From Liolophura sinensis (taxonomy: Eukaryota > Mollusca > Polyplacophora > Chitonida > Chitonidae), in the NCBI RefSeq assembly GCF_032854445.1, contig NC_088295.1, positions 58,945,249 through 59,009,248 on the forward strand: a stretch of 64,000 nt of DNA. Reading direction: 5' to 3'. This document shows, in pieces, positions 49,702 to 61,200 of the stretch. A model generated the notes under the pieces. It made no database searches, was not told the origin of the DNA, and saw only the letters and a list, made by a program, of their open reading frames with translations. Positions within the stretch are counted from its first letter, which is position 1, and each line of letters opens with the position of its first letter. Made by a program: the position numbers and the translations under genes.

Positions 49702-51675
49702 ATGGAGTCTCCTCAAGGGTTTACGGAGGAGATAAACTTTCATGATCTGGAAATGATCCAGGTTAAGTGCGACTTTTTGATGGCCATTTAAGTTTTATAT
49801 GGATTGCTTGATCAACAACAACAGCAACAAAACAAATGATTGCGGTTTTTCAAATACCGGTAGCTTATCTTTCATCATGAGAAAAATACCTGCATGTTAT
49901 TGCAGTTTTCATATTAAAGCTAGGCTGTAATAGATATTTAAACCCACATCTGTCAGCAAAACAGCTCCGTCTCTTCTTTGGATGTGAAACAGGTTATCTG
50001 ATACTGTTACCCCCTCCCCTCCTATTCTGTATTGTTTTTATTCTTTTCTGGTGTTTGCGGTAAATTCAGACCACACTAACAATCGTGTGTTTCTGCCTAT
50101 ATGTTGGCTGACATAACCATTTTATCCATGGTAAATTTCAATATATTTACATCTATTTTTAAGTCATAGACTTTTAGGAGAAGCAAGAAGTTTGAGGAGT
50201 CTTGGAGACGACAGATAGTGCCAGGCAAAGCAGATGTATTTTAGTATTTTTTAATATCTAGCTGATTCAGTGATTTCCATCATTATATGGTAATGTGATA
50301 TGAATATGGAAATATACACCATATACCTCCATCCATGTGTTTCCTTCATAGTACAGATCATGTATTCACCTGCAGAATATAATCCAGTGTGCCAGAGGTT
50401 TTAGGTTAGAAAAGGATTGCTAATGTTCACAAGGTTCTAAGTAATGGATCTTTCACAAATTTTACATGCTAAGTCAGAATCTTAGGCTAAGCTAACCATC
50501 ATATACAACGTCTCTCATAAAGCAAGAGGAATGAACATCAACAAGTGATGGATATATTATGAATTTGTAAATAATACCAAAAATTATGTATATATAGTCT
50601 TGGTTTTGAAATCTTACCAAGGAGCCTCTGTGGCCGAGGGGGTTAGTAGGCTAGCTGGGCGCAATAACCCAGGAGCCTCCCACCAATGCGGTCACTGTGA
50701 ATTTAAGTCCAGCTGATGCTGGCTTCCTGTCTGGCTGTACGTGGGAATTTCTGTGAACAACCTGCAGTTGGTCGTGGTTTCCTCAGGGCTCCACCTGATT
50801 TCCTCCAACCATAATACTGGCCGCCATCGTATAAGTGAAATATTATTGAGTACGGCATAAAATGCCAATCAAATAAATAAATGTTAGCAATAAACCCAGC
50901 CAAAGCAGAGTGTTGACGATGTTTTTCACCGACGCATTATATCCCTGCTGCATGTGAAACTTATATGCAGGGGTGGGGGTGGGGGGGAGACTGCTTCAAA
51001 CATTCGGATACATAAATTAATGAAATGTAATTGGATAGGATAGGATGGATCTTCAATAAATGCATAAATTAAAAAAAAGCTACTACTGATAAGATTTGAT
51101 CAAACTTGAATTTCAATTCTTTGACAGTTATGGGAGATACATACAACAAACATTCAGTAGTTCAAAGGTTATTGCCGATGGGAGAGGATAAAGCAAATAC
51201 GTTTGACTCTCTTTCTCAAAACGGAAACTTCAGATTTGTAGCTGAGATGCCATAAGGAATATTCCAAGTTAAGGCATTGTGATTGGTCAAAACTAAGACA
51301 TGACTTCCATGTCTTTGATACATGTACAAGGAGTTGTTAGTTCGGCCACAGTTCAGCTAGTTGTTGTATGATTTTTAACAGGCCTTAACTTATGTAAGCT
51401 TTGTTTTCACAAACAGCGCACATAACATTGTTTTAAAAATGGTACACAAGCAAAATCTTTTGTTGTATTTTCTGAAGTGTTAATTTCTACTTTCAGGTCG
51501 TGGGGGAGGGTGCCTTGGTGTGGTGAGTAAGGCTCGACTGAGAGGCAAAGTTGTTGCAGTGAAGTTGATCCAGACAGAGTCAGAAAGGAAAGCATTTTTG
51601 ACTGAATTAAAACAGCTGTCTCGTGTCAATCATCCAAACATTGTGAAGCTGTATGGAGCCTGTACTAGCCCTCGA
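49702..51675 (+). CDS. MAP3K7: MAP3K7 (TAK1) kinase, first two coding exons only
   Basis: MAP kinase kinase kinase acting downstream of TGF-beta, TNF and innate immune receptors with TAB partners. Exon 1 is 49702-49761 (20 codons, ending DLEMIQ, donor GTTAAG). Exon 2 is 51497-51675, encoding VVGEGA(F)[10 protein letters not shown], then VAVK (the ATP-binding lysine), [20 protein letters not shown] and [12 protein letters not shown]. This matches human TAK1 nearly residue for residue, including the exon end before VCLVMEY. The exon has 179 bp where 180 would keep frame: one T is missing at 51515-51516 in the glycine-rich loop (TTT read as TT), so the literal frame hits TGA. The 180-bp expectation fits a single lost base rather than a dead gene. 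The rest of the kinase is not found; a tandem array and an assembly gap follow. Confidence 0.85.
50623..50882 (+). mobile_element. SINE-A, full length
   Basis: Head GGAGCCTCTGTGGCCGAGGG to tail AATCAAATAAATAAAT in MAP3K7 intron 1. Confidence 0.92.
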
Positions 51676-51879
51676 GTGAGTGTTTGTTTGAATCATAGGG
51701 AAGGCGCCTACATGATGTATGTTTTTTTTGTTTTTTTTCAGTGTGGCCTTGCTGATTTCTTGAAATCCTTTGATTTTGAATTATTTATGGTTACAAGTTT
51801 TTAAATAATTACTTTAAGGAGGGGTGAGTTTGAATATGGTTCCTGTTATAAAATATGCAAGATACATATGCATGTAGGT

Positions 51880-52180
51880 GGTTGGGTGCAGTTGTTTTTT
51901 GCATACATTGGGAGGGGAGGAGGAACGTGTAGTTGGCTGGGTGCAGTTGTTTTTTGCATACATTGGGGAGGGGAGAAGGAACATGTAGTTGGCTGGGTGT
52001 AGATGTTTTTTTGCATACATTGGGAAGGGGAGAAGGAACATGTAGTTGGCTGGGTGTAGTTGTTTTTTTGCATACATTGGGAAGGGGAGGAGGAACATGT
52101 AGTTGGCTGGGTGTAGTTGGTTTTTTGCACACATTGGGGACTGGAGGAGGTACATGTAGTTGAGGGACTGTCTGTGCAAG
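51880..52180. repeat. about 56-bp tandem array, 5 copies, in MAP3K7 intron 2
   Basis: Unit core TTTTTGCATACATTGGG plus GTAGTTGGCTGGGTG; spacing 55-57 bp. It leads into the assembly gap, where a diverged piece of the unit (TTGGCTGG) is still visible at 52231. Confidence 0.93.
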
Positions 52181-52241
52181 GTGTTTTAGAATATAGGCTT
52201 CCAGTTATAAAATATATCAGACGCATGAACTTGGCTGGTTG

Positions 52242-52441
52242 NNNNNNNNNNNNNNNNNNNNNNNNNNNNNNNNNNNNNNNNNNNNNNNNNNNNNNNNNNN
52301 NNNNNNNNNNNNNNNNNNNNNNNNNNNNNNNNNNNNNNNNNNNNNNNNNNNNNNNNNNNNNNNNNNNNNNNNNNNNNNNNNNNNNNNNNNNNNNNNNNNN
52401 NNNNNNNNNNNNNNNNNNNNNNNNNNNNNNNNNNNNNNNNN
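52242..52441. other. assembly gap (200 N)
   Basis: Exactly 200 N bases. Its round length suggests a scaffold join of unknown true size. It directly follows a tandem array that would hinder assembly. Confidence 0.99.
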
Positions 52442-53170
52442 TTTCTGCTGGATACGGACATGGATTCACCTTTATCTCTATAGGTTTCCAGTTCCGGTGG
52501 GTTATTAAAATGACATCGTTCCATAAAAAACAGCTTTAATAAGACCTGATAAAATCCGTACGTTTCTAACGACTTTAATTTCGCTATTGTATCTCTGTAA
52601 TAGGATAAAAGAAAGATTTTTGAGTTTTTTTTATATCATTGAAAGGGATTTGCTAAACTTCAAACCCTACAGTAATATTCTAGAGACAAAAATAGCAATT
52701 CCTGAAGACAGTCTTATGCGTTGCATTTCTTATACATTTTTACTCATGGATCTAAAGAAGATTGATGCAATATTATATTAAAAAAATGGACATGGTTTTT
52801 AAGTTTTAAGTCACTGAGATTTCGTGTGCTGTTTTGGAGGTTATTGTTCAAGTGAATGATTTTGTTTTAGTTATAGGTGTGTTTTTGTTTACTTTTTGTT
52901 TCAATTCATTCAATTTAAATTAATTTGTTCATTTTTTTTTCAGACGTATTTCTTCAAACCGCGGAAGCTGAAATTAATGGGCCGATAAAGGCGATAGCGA
53001 TTTCGTATACCACGCTCCCATCTTGTTACACAATTCGGAAACCTACTCTCGCGCCGTTCAATTTTCAGCCTTGTTACTCAGCACAAAATAGTGCAAGGGC
53101 TGGTCAAGAAGTATACTGTTATTGATGGATGGCATACTCCTTACAGCGCATGCGTCGCTCTGCACGTTCG

Positions 53171-53254
53171 GTTTACACCACTGCCACCACTAGCAAATTT
53201 TGTAAAGAAATCTTGAACGCCAAGGTCACTGGGGTCACGGTGATGAGGCTGGAA

Positions 53255-53339
<85 letters not shown>

Positions 53340-54160
53340 TTTATATTACATAAAAGGAATTCAAGTGTACTGTCTACACGATAAGTGTTTTACTTGCATG
53401 ATTCCAGACTTCAAACTTATTTCATGAACCCACCTCCAAGACACCATCGTGATTTCAGGCAGTGAGAAGCCGTTCCTTAAAACAACACTTCCAACAAACA
53501 AGAACCTTAAGGAGTTAACAAATGCCATATTCCCTGGGTGAACGGTCGTCGTTTTCGGGACGAACTCCATGCCGTGATGTGACCATAGTGGATAATGTCT
53601 TATTAAAGCCATGTCATTCGTGATTGACAGCTTCTCGCCCTGAGAGGTCCGTCTAGACAACCTTTGTTATATCGTGTTATTGTCTACACTGAGGAAGCGA
53701 CCAGCCGTGTAGCTGATACGGACCGGTACACTATGGTGGTATCTACACAGTAGGGAGACTACCCGGAAAGACGAAGCCAGGGAGTAGGCTAAATGCGAAC
53801 GTCGTAAAACCCGAAAATGGAAGGAGCATTGCATGGTTAGTCCTGGGCGATCCTTCCTTCATTAATAAATGTGTTCCATACGCTCGCTTTACACCACTTC
53901 CACCACTAGACAAGATTGACGCCTGGAGCCTGTGCTACGGACGTAAGCTTGCTTAGGCTTAGCCTCACCACTGCTGACCTTGCGCGGAACTATTTAATCT
54001 GCATTTAGCAATAAAACTATTTCATGCATTGGTTAGAATCATGTCACAACATCCTTTATACTTTAGATAAAGAGAATGCATTTGAGATAGAGTTTTTGGG
54101 ATATCACTTCCTGTCTCATCATCGTATAAATTTCGCTTATGGTGGCAGTGATGTAAAGCG
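53171..54160. mobile_element. possible DNA element with about 35-bp terminal inverted repeats
   Basis: GGTTTACACCACTGCCACCA at 53170 is nearly the reverse complement of the segment at 54136-54160 (TGGTGGCAGTGATGTAAAGC), with similarity reaching about 35 bp. A third, direct copy lies at 53887. No transposase is visible; target-site duplication unclear. Confidence 0.35.
53255..53340. repeat. (TA)n microsatellite
   Basis: Nearly uninterrupted TA dinucleotide run of about 80 bp. Confidence 0.97.
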
Positions 54161-54260
54161 AAGGTAGGGAGCGACACATAAAAGAAGACCATGGGTTTAG
54201 TCCCAATGCTTTAACTTCCAAATGTCAACAAACAAAGGAGCGGCGAGATGCTACAAACAA

Positions 54261-54275
54261 TGTATGTGTGTATGT

Positions 54276-54326
<51 letters not shown>

Positions 54327-54481
54327 GGTAGGTAGGTATGTATGTATGTAGGTATGTATGTATGTATGTATGTATGTATGTATGTATGTATGTGTGTATG
54401 TATGTATGTATGTAGGTATGTATGTAGGTATGTAGGTATGTAGGTATGTATGTATGTATGTATGTATGTATGTATGTATAC
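54261..54481. repeat. (TG)n / (TATG)n compound microsatellite at a SINE tail
   Basis: TG repeats, then TAGG/TATG repeats, for about 220 bp, ending directly at the 3' end of an antisense SINE-B copy. Confidence 0.95.
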
Positions 54482-54483
54482 TA

Positions 54484-54775
54484 GGGGGTTTTACGTCGTA
54501 CTTAACAATTTCTCAGTCATATGGCGACGAGGAGTCCTAAAATGCCCCTACATATACTGTGTCTTCTTGTGGCACGGCGAATCCAGGTCGCCACAGTGCT
54601 GCCGCCACTGATGTATCACCCCAAAGACACCAGGTGTGACACCCTACCCAGTCACATCATGCTGACATCGGGCCAATCAGTCGTCTCAGTTCTGAGCGCC
54701 AAGCGAGATGGCGACAAGTACCATTTTTGGTAAGTCTTTTGTGACCCGAACCGGCTTTGATCAGCTATCATAATC
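54484..54775 (-). mobile_element. SINE-B, copy 3, with expanded tail
   Basis: GGGGGTTTTACGTCGTACTT at its 3' end follows the (TATG)n tract; head side shows ACCCGAACCGGCTTTGATC. Complete except for the outermost head. Confidence 0.8.
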
Positions 54776-54799
54776 ATTCTGGTTATTTCACCACAATGT

Positions 54800-55078
54800 C
54801 TTGCTGTGGGACACCGGCCCAAAGGTAGACGTACACATGTATTTTGCAACAAAGTTTCCTGACAGGAACGCCATGTACCGAAGGTGTGAGACACGACACT
54901 CCGCCATGCCACAGTAGCGTCGTGTCGCCTAGTATTCAAGCTATTCCTTAACCGTTATGCTAACCGTAAACGAAATTCCAAACGTTTCTGATTTAAAACT
55001 CCTGGTGTGACCATAATCGGGATTGAAACCGCGTCTCCCGGAGGCCAAGCCTTACGTTAAGGCATGTATGTACCACCG
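54800..55078 (-). mobile_element. tRNA-headed SINE-like element, family uncertain
   Basis: Minus strand reads GGCTTGGCCTCCGGGAGACG then a B-box-like GGTTTCAATCCC; the body resembles SINE-B/C only loosely. Confidence 0.4.
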
Positions 55079-56676
55079 GGTTTTACAGCAGGCAAGATAA
55101 AACGAAACTAGTTGGCATGACAGCATCTCACGGAATGTTTAATGTGTGGCATTGATTGTTTGGAGGAGAGGTGTCATGTTTTTATCCTTGACATGAAACT
55201 TCTGTACAATAATTATTTCTATGGTAATGAATTTATCACGGGAAGTGTCACTCGCGCTTCGTGTTGACTTTCTGGGAATTAACTTCCGCTAAAAAAAACA
55301 TATCCCAAAAATTAAAACATATATCAATAAAATGTGAAAAAGGAAGGATTTGCCATTTGCAAGCGCTGGTTAACTTCATTTTTCGGCTTTCTGTAAAATG
55401 GGCAGCATGGATATTTGAAGGACAGACCAGGTTCATGTCTAATACCGCATATAAATTGCACACGACCCCAAGCTCCGAGCAAATCCCTCTTTGTAAACAC
55501 TGGATTCACGATCTTTTGAGTGAGTTGATATTGTATGTTAAATGACCATAAATTTTGCCCATGACTACCATGTCCATATTTCCTGATTCTGGGAGTTCTA
55601 TTCATTTTAGAAAGGTGTTTTGAGGTTTGCTTGGAGCATGAGATAATATTCTACTGGAAAATGTTGTATGTTTCAGCACCCAAAAAAATATTTTGTGACA
55701 TTTCTTCTAAAAATTCACTTTTGTAGGCAAAATTTTAGGTATATAGACAGATACTATTTAATTATTCTGTAACCATTGTTTCATAGACAAATCCAAGATA
55801 TTTTTGGAGAAGAATCATATCTGAAACCATGTAAAAATGAAGTTAACACTTCAGTTTACCATTTAGGCCAGTCCAACCATAAACACTGCTGTGCATATTA
55901 AGTTGTGGAGCGCCTGGAGTCAAGTTAATTTGTCCAATTAACACAGTTTATGTGGTCAATGACGCGTTACAGACAGGCAATTAAATCATGGGCAGACAGT
56001 CTTGAGATGAAATTTGACCGAAACAGTAACAGGATTTCCAAAGTACTTTTCAATACGCACCTTTTCTGTCCACTCAAGTTCGTATCCATCCGGCCTGGAA
56101 CATCTCACTGTTGACCTAGTTTTGCTTCGCGCGCTGTGTCATGACGTCAAGACGTGATTCCTGATTCCTGCCAGCTAGTTCCTGTCTGACCAAGACGTAG
56201 TCCTACACACATATCCTATAATTTCTTTGACAAGAAGATGTCCAGTCAAAAATTGAAAGTGATTTGTCTTGGCAACTAGAGTGTCATATTTTCATGTCTC
56301 ATTACATTTATGTCAAGGCTGTATATTAAATTTGGAGATTTTTGTTACCATTCCATCTCTGTGTTGTCGACGACTGGGTCTGGCTCGAACGGGTTGTCTC
56401 CCTTGGGGGCGGGGGGGGGGGGTCAAACCATGAAGGTCAACAATATAAAAGGCCATTTACTCGCTCATTTTCTAAGTGTGTGTGGGCAAGCGCTTTGCTG
56501 TCAGTCTTCATACTCGTTGATCAGATTTAATAAAGAGAAACCAGGAAATTAAATTTCATAATGACAGCTTAATTAGGAAGCCTATTGGTGTCACAATGAA
56601 AAAAAAAATGGTAAAATTCGACATAAGAATGTCAAAATATCGATTTTCTTATTTCGAAATTTCAACTTTTGTATGA

Positions 56677-56947
56677 GTTGGTTTATTTATTTGTTTGACT
56701 GGTGTTTTACGCCGTACTCAAGAATATTTCACTTATACGACGGCGGCCAGCATTATGGTGGGTGGAAACCGGGCAGAGCCCGGGGGAAACCCACGACCAT
56801 CCGCAGGTTGCTGATAACCTTCCCACTTACGGCCGGAGAGGAAGCCAGCATGAGCTGGACTTGAACTCACAGGGACCACATTGGTGAGAGGCTCCTGGGT
56901 CATTACGCTGCGCTAGCGCACTAACCAACTGAGCCACGGAGGCCCCG
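56677..56947 (-). mobile_element. SINE-A, full length, with 13-bp TSD
   Basis: Reverse-oriented full copy from the (AAAT)n tail to the head GAGCCACGGAGGCCCC. Flanked by AACTTTTGTATGA at 56664-56676 and 56948-56960, a perfect duplication marking recent insertion. Confidence 0.96.
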
Positions 56948-57965
56948 AACTTTTGTATGACGTGACAGGTCTATGTTAATGTGCCTTTACTGCATGAGGT
57001 AATGACAATTGCCGATCGTGTATGTGCGTAGTTTGTTTTCTCCTGGGGTTGAAACTTGTCTGTTTATCAGTACAGTGCAGTATAACAAATATCTGAAAAT
57101 CATAAACCAATTTTTTAGGTTTCTTTGGTTTTTTAGAAAATTGTTTTGAAACAAAATAACTAAGAAAAACAGAAAAAAACATAGACGGGCCGCAGGAGAA
57201 TAAAAATCACAGCGTGATACGATTAGATATATGTCGCGTGCCTCCAAGGCTATGGACGACAAAGATTGTTTGCTCTTAACATGATACAGGAATACACATT
57301 AGACGATCCAAGGTTGTTGAATCCATTTTTTGTTGTCTTGCCAGAGATATTTAGCATGTTAATTGAAAACGAAAGTTAACTGAACTTAGGCAAAATATTT
57401 CATTCACAAGCTGTCAAGGAGACCGTGAAAGTGTAAATGTCTCTCATTCGAAAAGGCAGCATGAAAGCTGACTTAAGTAGACACGATCGGGAAATGAAAA
57501 AAGGTCTTTATTAGGGTAAAATAACCCCGTTAACTGAAGGCTCTCTTTCTTCTTATTATCGAGTCGTATATGAGTAATGTTTTGGGGCACATAGTAAATA
57601 TCATACAAAGATATGGAATACAGGTCGCAATGACATCTGCTAACAAAAACCTTACATATTCTTCTTTCAAGATTTACACCATGGAAAGCAAAACCGGAAT
57701 GGTGACGACAGTGTGACATTTGAAAAATGGGCACATACGCAATACCAGTGAAACCCGGCCAGTTGTCAGTTTGCCTCACTTAAAGAGATTTATTCTAACC
57801 GTTCATATATACACCTAAAATCAGTGACGTAGGTGCGTCGTAGCATCGTGGCGGAAGCAGAATTAGGTAAAAATATTGAAATAACAATAGAGTTCATGGT
57901 CTTATAAGGCTTTGTTTAAAACGTAACCGAGTTTTTACGACTTTCCAAATGAATAATAAAATCTT

Positions 57966-58203
57966 AAATTTATTCATTTAATTATTTATACTCAAAAATA
58001 TTTCACTTATACCACGGCTGCTAGCATAATGGTTGAAGGAAACCGGGTACAGCCGAGGAGAAACTCACAATTATGCGCAGGGTGCTGACAGATTCACGTC
58101 CCACGTACGGCCGAGGAGGAAGCAAGCATGATCATTGTGAGCGCACTGGTGACAGGCTCCTGCGTCTTTGCGCCGCTATGGCAAGCTAATCACGGAGGCC
58201 CTA
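57966..58203 (-). mobile_element. SINE-A, nearly full length, diverged
   Basis: Tail, 3' end CTCAAAAATATTTCACTTAT and head CTAATCACGGAGGCCCT. Confidence 0.88.
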
Positions 58204-61200
58204 AATTCTTGGCAATAATTTATTACCTCAACAAAATACCATTATTGTTCATAACAGTGGTATCGTCTAACAGACACCAAATGTCACTATGCAATTTCCG
58301 AGCATTGAGGGGTATTATTCTTAAAGACATGCACCATATAGCGAAGTATTCCAATAAACACATCGAAACTGGCTTGTTCACAACTTTGCGTTGCACGCTT
58401 TTCTATCGCTTAGACTATATATTGAAAGGACACTGCATATATTGAATCACGAAACATTTGTCTACTGTTGCCTTTTGCAAGGAAACTGTGCTAATCGTGT
58501 ATAGATAGAGCGTTAATCCCACGAACTGTCAGACAAAGGAAATCTGTGCTCTTTTCCCTCCATCCGCTGTTCATGAATAGTTGACCATCTGGGGCTGATA
58601 CTCCTGAATAATTAACAACATTGTCTCCTTTAGGCTATCTCACTTTGGCGCGAAATCCAGGTCTTACACGCCCTGTCCGTACAAAGATATCTGTGTTTAC
58701 GAGGCAGAGATCGCGAAACACCTACATTAAAACCTATTGAGGTTGGATGATACCTAGTGAAAATGTTCCGAAGTTTGTGGTGTTCAACCGATGCAAAAGA
58801 AAAATGTTTATTAGCGTCATGAAACCAAAATGAATGCTACCAGACTTAAGAATCATAGTCTCATTTCTTCACTTTTCTCTGTATTGAAAAATCTTCTTAG
58901 GTGTGTTTTTATTAACGTGAACACAAATTCAGCCACTCTAGCTGAATTAAAAATGACTAGTATTCTAGAAATGTTCTAAAATATTTTAAAAATTCTATGC
59001 CGCTTATCAGCAAAATAAATACCAAACAATCAGCAGTACTTAGCCACTCATTTGTTGACGCCATTTTGCCATGTTATAGCTATCTAGAGGGACGTCACCA
59101 GAGCTCTCCCGTACCAGCGGTATTAAACAATGTGACAATGGGAAGATACAAACAAAAACGCCTGATAACGAACCAAAGAGTATCAGTTCTGTTTCGTGTT
59201 CAAATGGCCGATGTTCATGGACACAAGCGTCGTGTTCAGCGGTCCTGTTCGTCCTCGTCATGTATGGGTATAGGCATTTGGCCTAGTTGGCTGTACCGAC
59301 TTCAGGCAATTTACCGAACATAGCACGACCTTCTGATTGATAACAGTCGTTTTCATTCAAATTTTCGGAAGATATTTTCGTAGTAAACCTGACTTTGTTG
59401 AGGAAAAATAATACAAAGTCAGAATATTTTTCTTCAAGCAATGACTGTCTCGAGGCGGTTTTCTTGCGAGCTCACCGTGACAAGTTACTGCAGTCTCCTG
59501 CCCAACATGTAGGCATTATGACACGGGCAGCCGTTCTCAGTTCCCTGTCCACAAACGGGTTGTCCGAAATGCACCAGTTTAACACTTAAAATAACCACAA
59601 AATCCAATTTATTGCTTTGATGTCTGTCTATCCACTATAAGAACCAAGGCTGACGATCGAGAGCTAATAGATGTTTTGACATCATGTGGAGTTCCACAAT
59701 GCGGCGTTCATCCATTCCACTTAGCAATTTGATGTCGACTCACTCATGAGATTGCGTAACATTCTCCAGTAAGGGTCTCATTGCAGATACAAAAATTGTT
59801 TCAAAATGTCATCATTCTCTTTAGTTTAACATAATATATTGCTGGCATCGTCAACAGACAACCACACAACATTGTCTGGCAAAATCTAATTTCACGTGAA
59901 GACATTGCGCCAATGTCGCAAAATATCATTTGTTGGCCTATTCTGTCTAGTTGATTAACACGGACTTGCACCGTGGATAGGTGGGGCAATCTACGAGCTA
60001 GGGGGCCTACAAGTCCTTATCATGTGTGTAAGTACTGAGACGAACAGGTTGGAGCAAAAATTCATAACTGAGCTAAACACACTGCCGTCACTACTCCGGT
60101 TTTACTCTAGAACTTGTTTTCTATTCAAGAGTATACATGTACATAACGTTTCTTTGAAATCAAAATGCAAAAGAACACAAAAAAACATAAAGTCACAGTC
60201 AATAGAAATTGAGCTGACCAGGCGAACTTTGCTATTTGCCATAACCTCGCAATGGTGGACATGGGGATTAAGCCCCGAAAGATATACGCCAACACAATGC
60301 AACGTTTTTGAGAGTCGGAAATTTTACTATTGTAATAGTACAAAGATGAAACTAATAGCGACTGTTGTAAAAAAAACACATGGTCTTTGGAAGAGTAACC
60401 AAATCCAAACTGACAAGAAAATCAAGAAATAGAAACGGATGCTGTCAGAATAGATGTATCCGTTTTATTGTTCACTATCCCTTTAAATTCTCGGGAAACC
60501 TGTTTTTCTTGCGTAGCTTTGACATTTTGAGGACAGCGCAAGCTGCAGGATTTGGTTCCAGGCCAGTACCTTTAACAATTCAAAGCCGTTAATGTGGAAG
60601 ACAAGCCGAGAACATGGCCAACTAATCTCAGATTTAGTTGGCTAGGGTTCTGTGTACATGGAATGGTGTGTTGGTGTCTTCAACGCCGTCGTCAATAGTC
60701 CATATAGAGGTATTCTCTTATCTCTCTGTCGAATGGATCGTCTAAATAGCCTGATTCAAAGTATAAAAATAAAAACCCGGAGCATTTGAATAACCGCAAT
60801 GTTCTACAATGTACAGTAAAGCATCTTCAATGAACAATAACTTTAATATATGGTATAAAATTAAGTTAATTATTTCCACTGAGATCGTGGCCGAGGAGTG
60901 GAATTGGTACATTTCCTTTGTAGGTAGGTTTTTATTTTAGTGAGCTCTAATAGAATGCTTTACATGTTATTTAATTATGTGGCTATTCCCCTTTTTAATG
61001 AATTTTGGAGGTATGACTGTGCAGTAATTCAGACCTCACAATCACTTGTATAGGAACTACCGACATTCCTAATTAAATCTTCATGATTAAAATGTACTGT
61101 ATTCCAAGAATACACAATTAGCTGTTCCATTTAGTCTTTCTTATTATTTGATTCTAACTTAACGAAGTCATTTAGTACCTATAGTGCAAAACCGTGTTAT

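Larger units (their letters stand above)
52442..56660. other. gene-poor stretch, no coding gene supported
   Basis: No conserved exon seen on either strand. A 60-odd codon frame after an acceptor-like poly-T/CAG near 52942 (VFLQTAEAEINGPIKA...) matches nothing I know. The rest is a (TA)n tract, a possible inverted-repeat element (53171-54160), a (TATG)n tract, two SINE-like pieces and a short G run at 56411-56421. Confidence 0.5.

Noticed and set aside
51846-52539. Long frames crossing the assembly gap
   Set aside because: They exist only because N bases cannot contain stops; the rest is tandem repeat.
53361-53660. 99-codon minus-strand frame
   Set aside because: No recognised motif; lies inside a probable repeat element.
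57444-57779. 111-codon minus-strand frame
   Set aside because: No recognised domain, no conserved pattern; consistent with a chance frame.
60022-60432. 136-codon frame
   Set aside because: No family resemblance, biased lysine-rich composition from A-rich DNA, no supporting splice or neighbour context.
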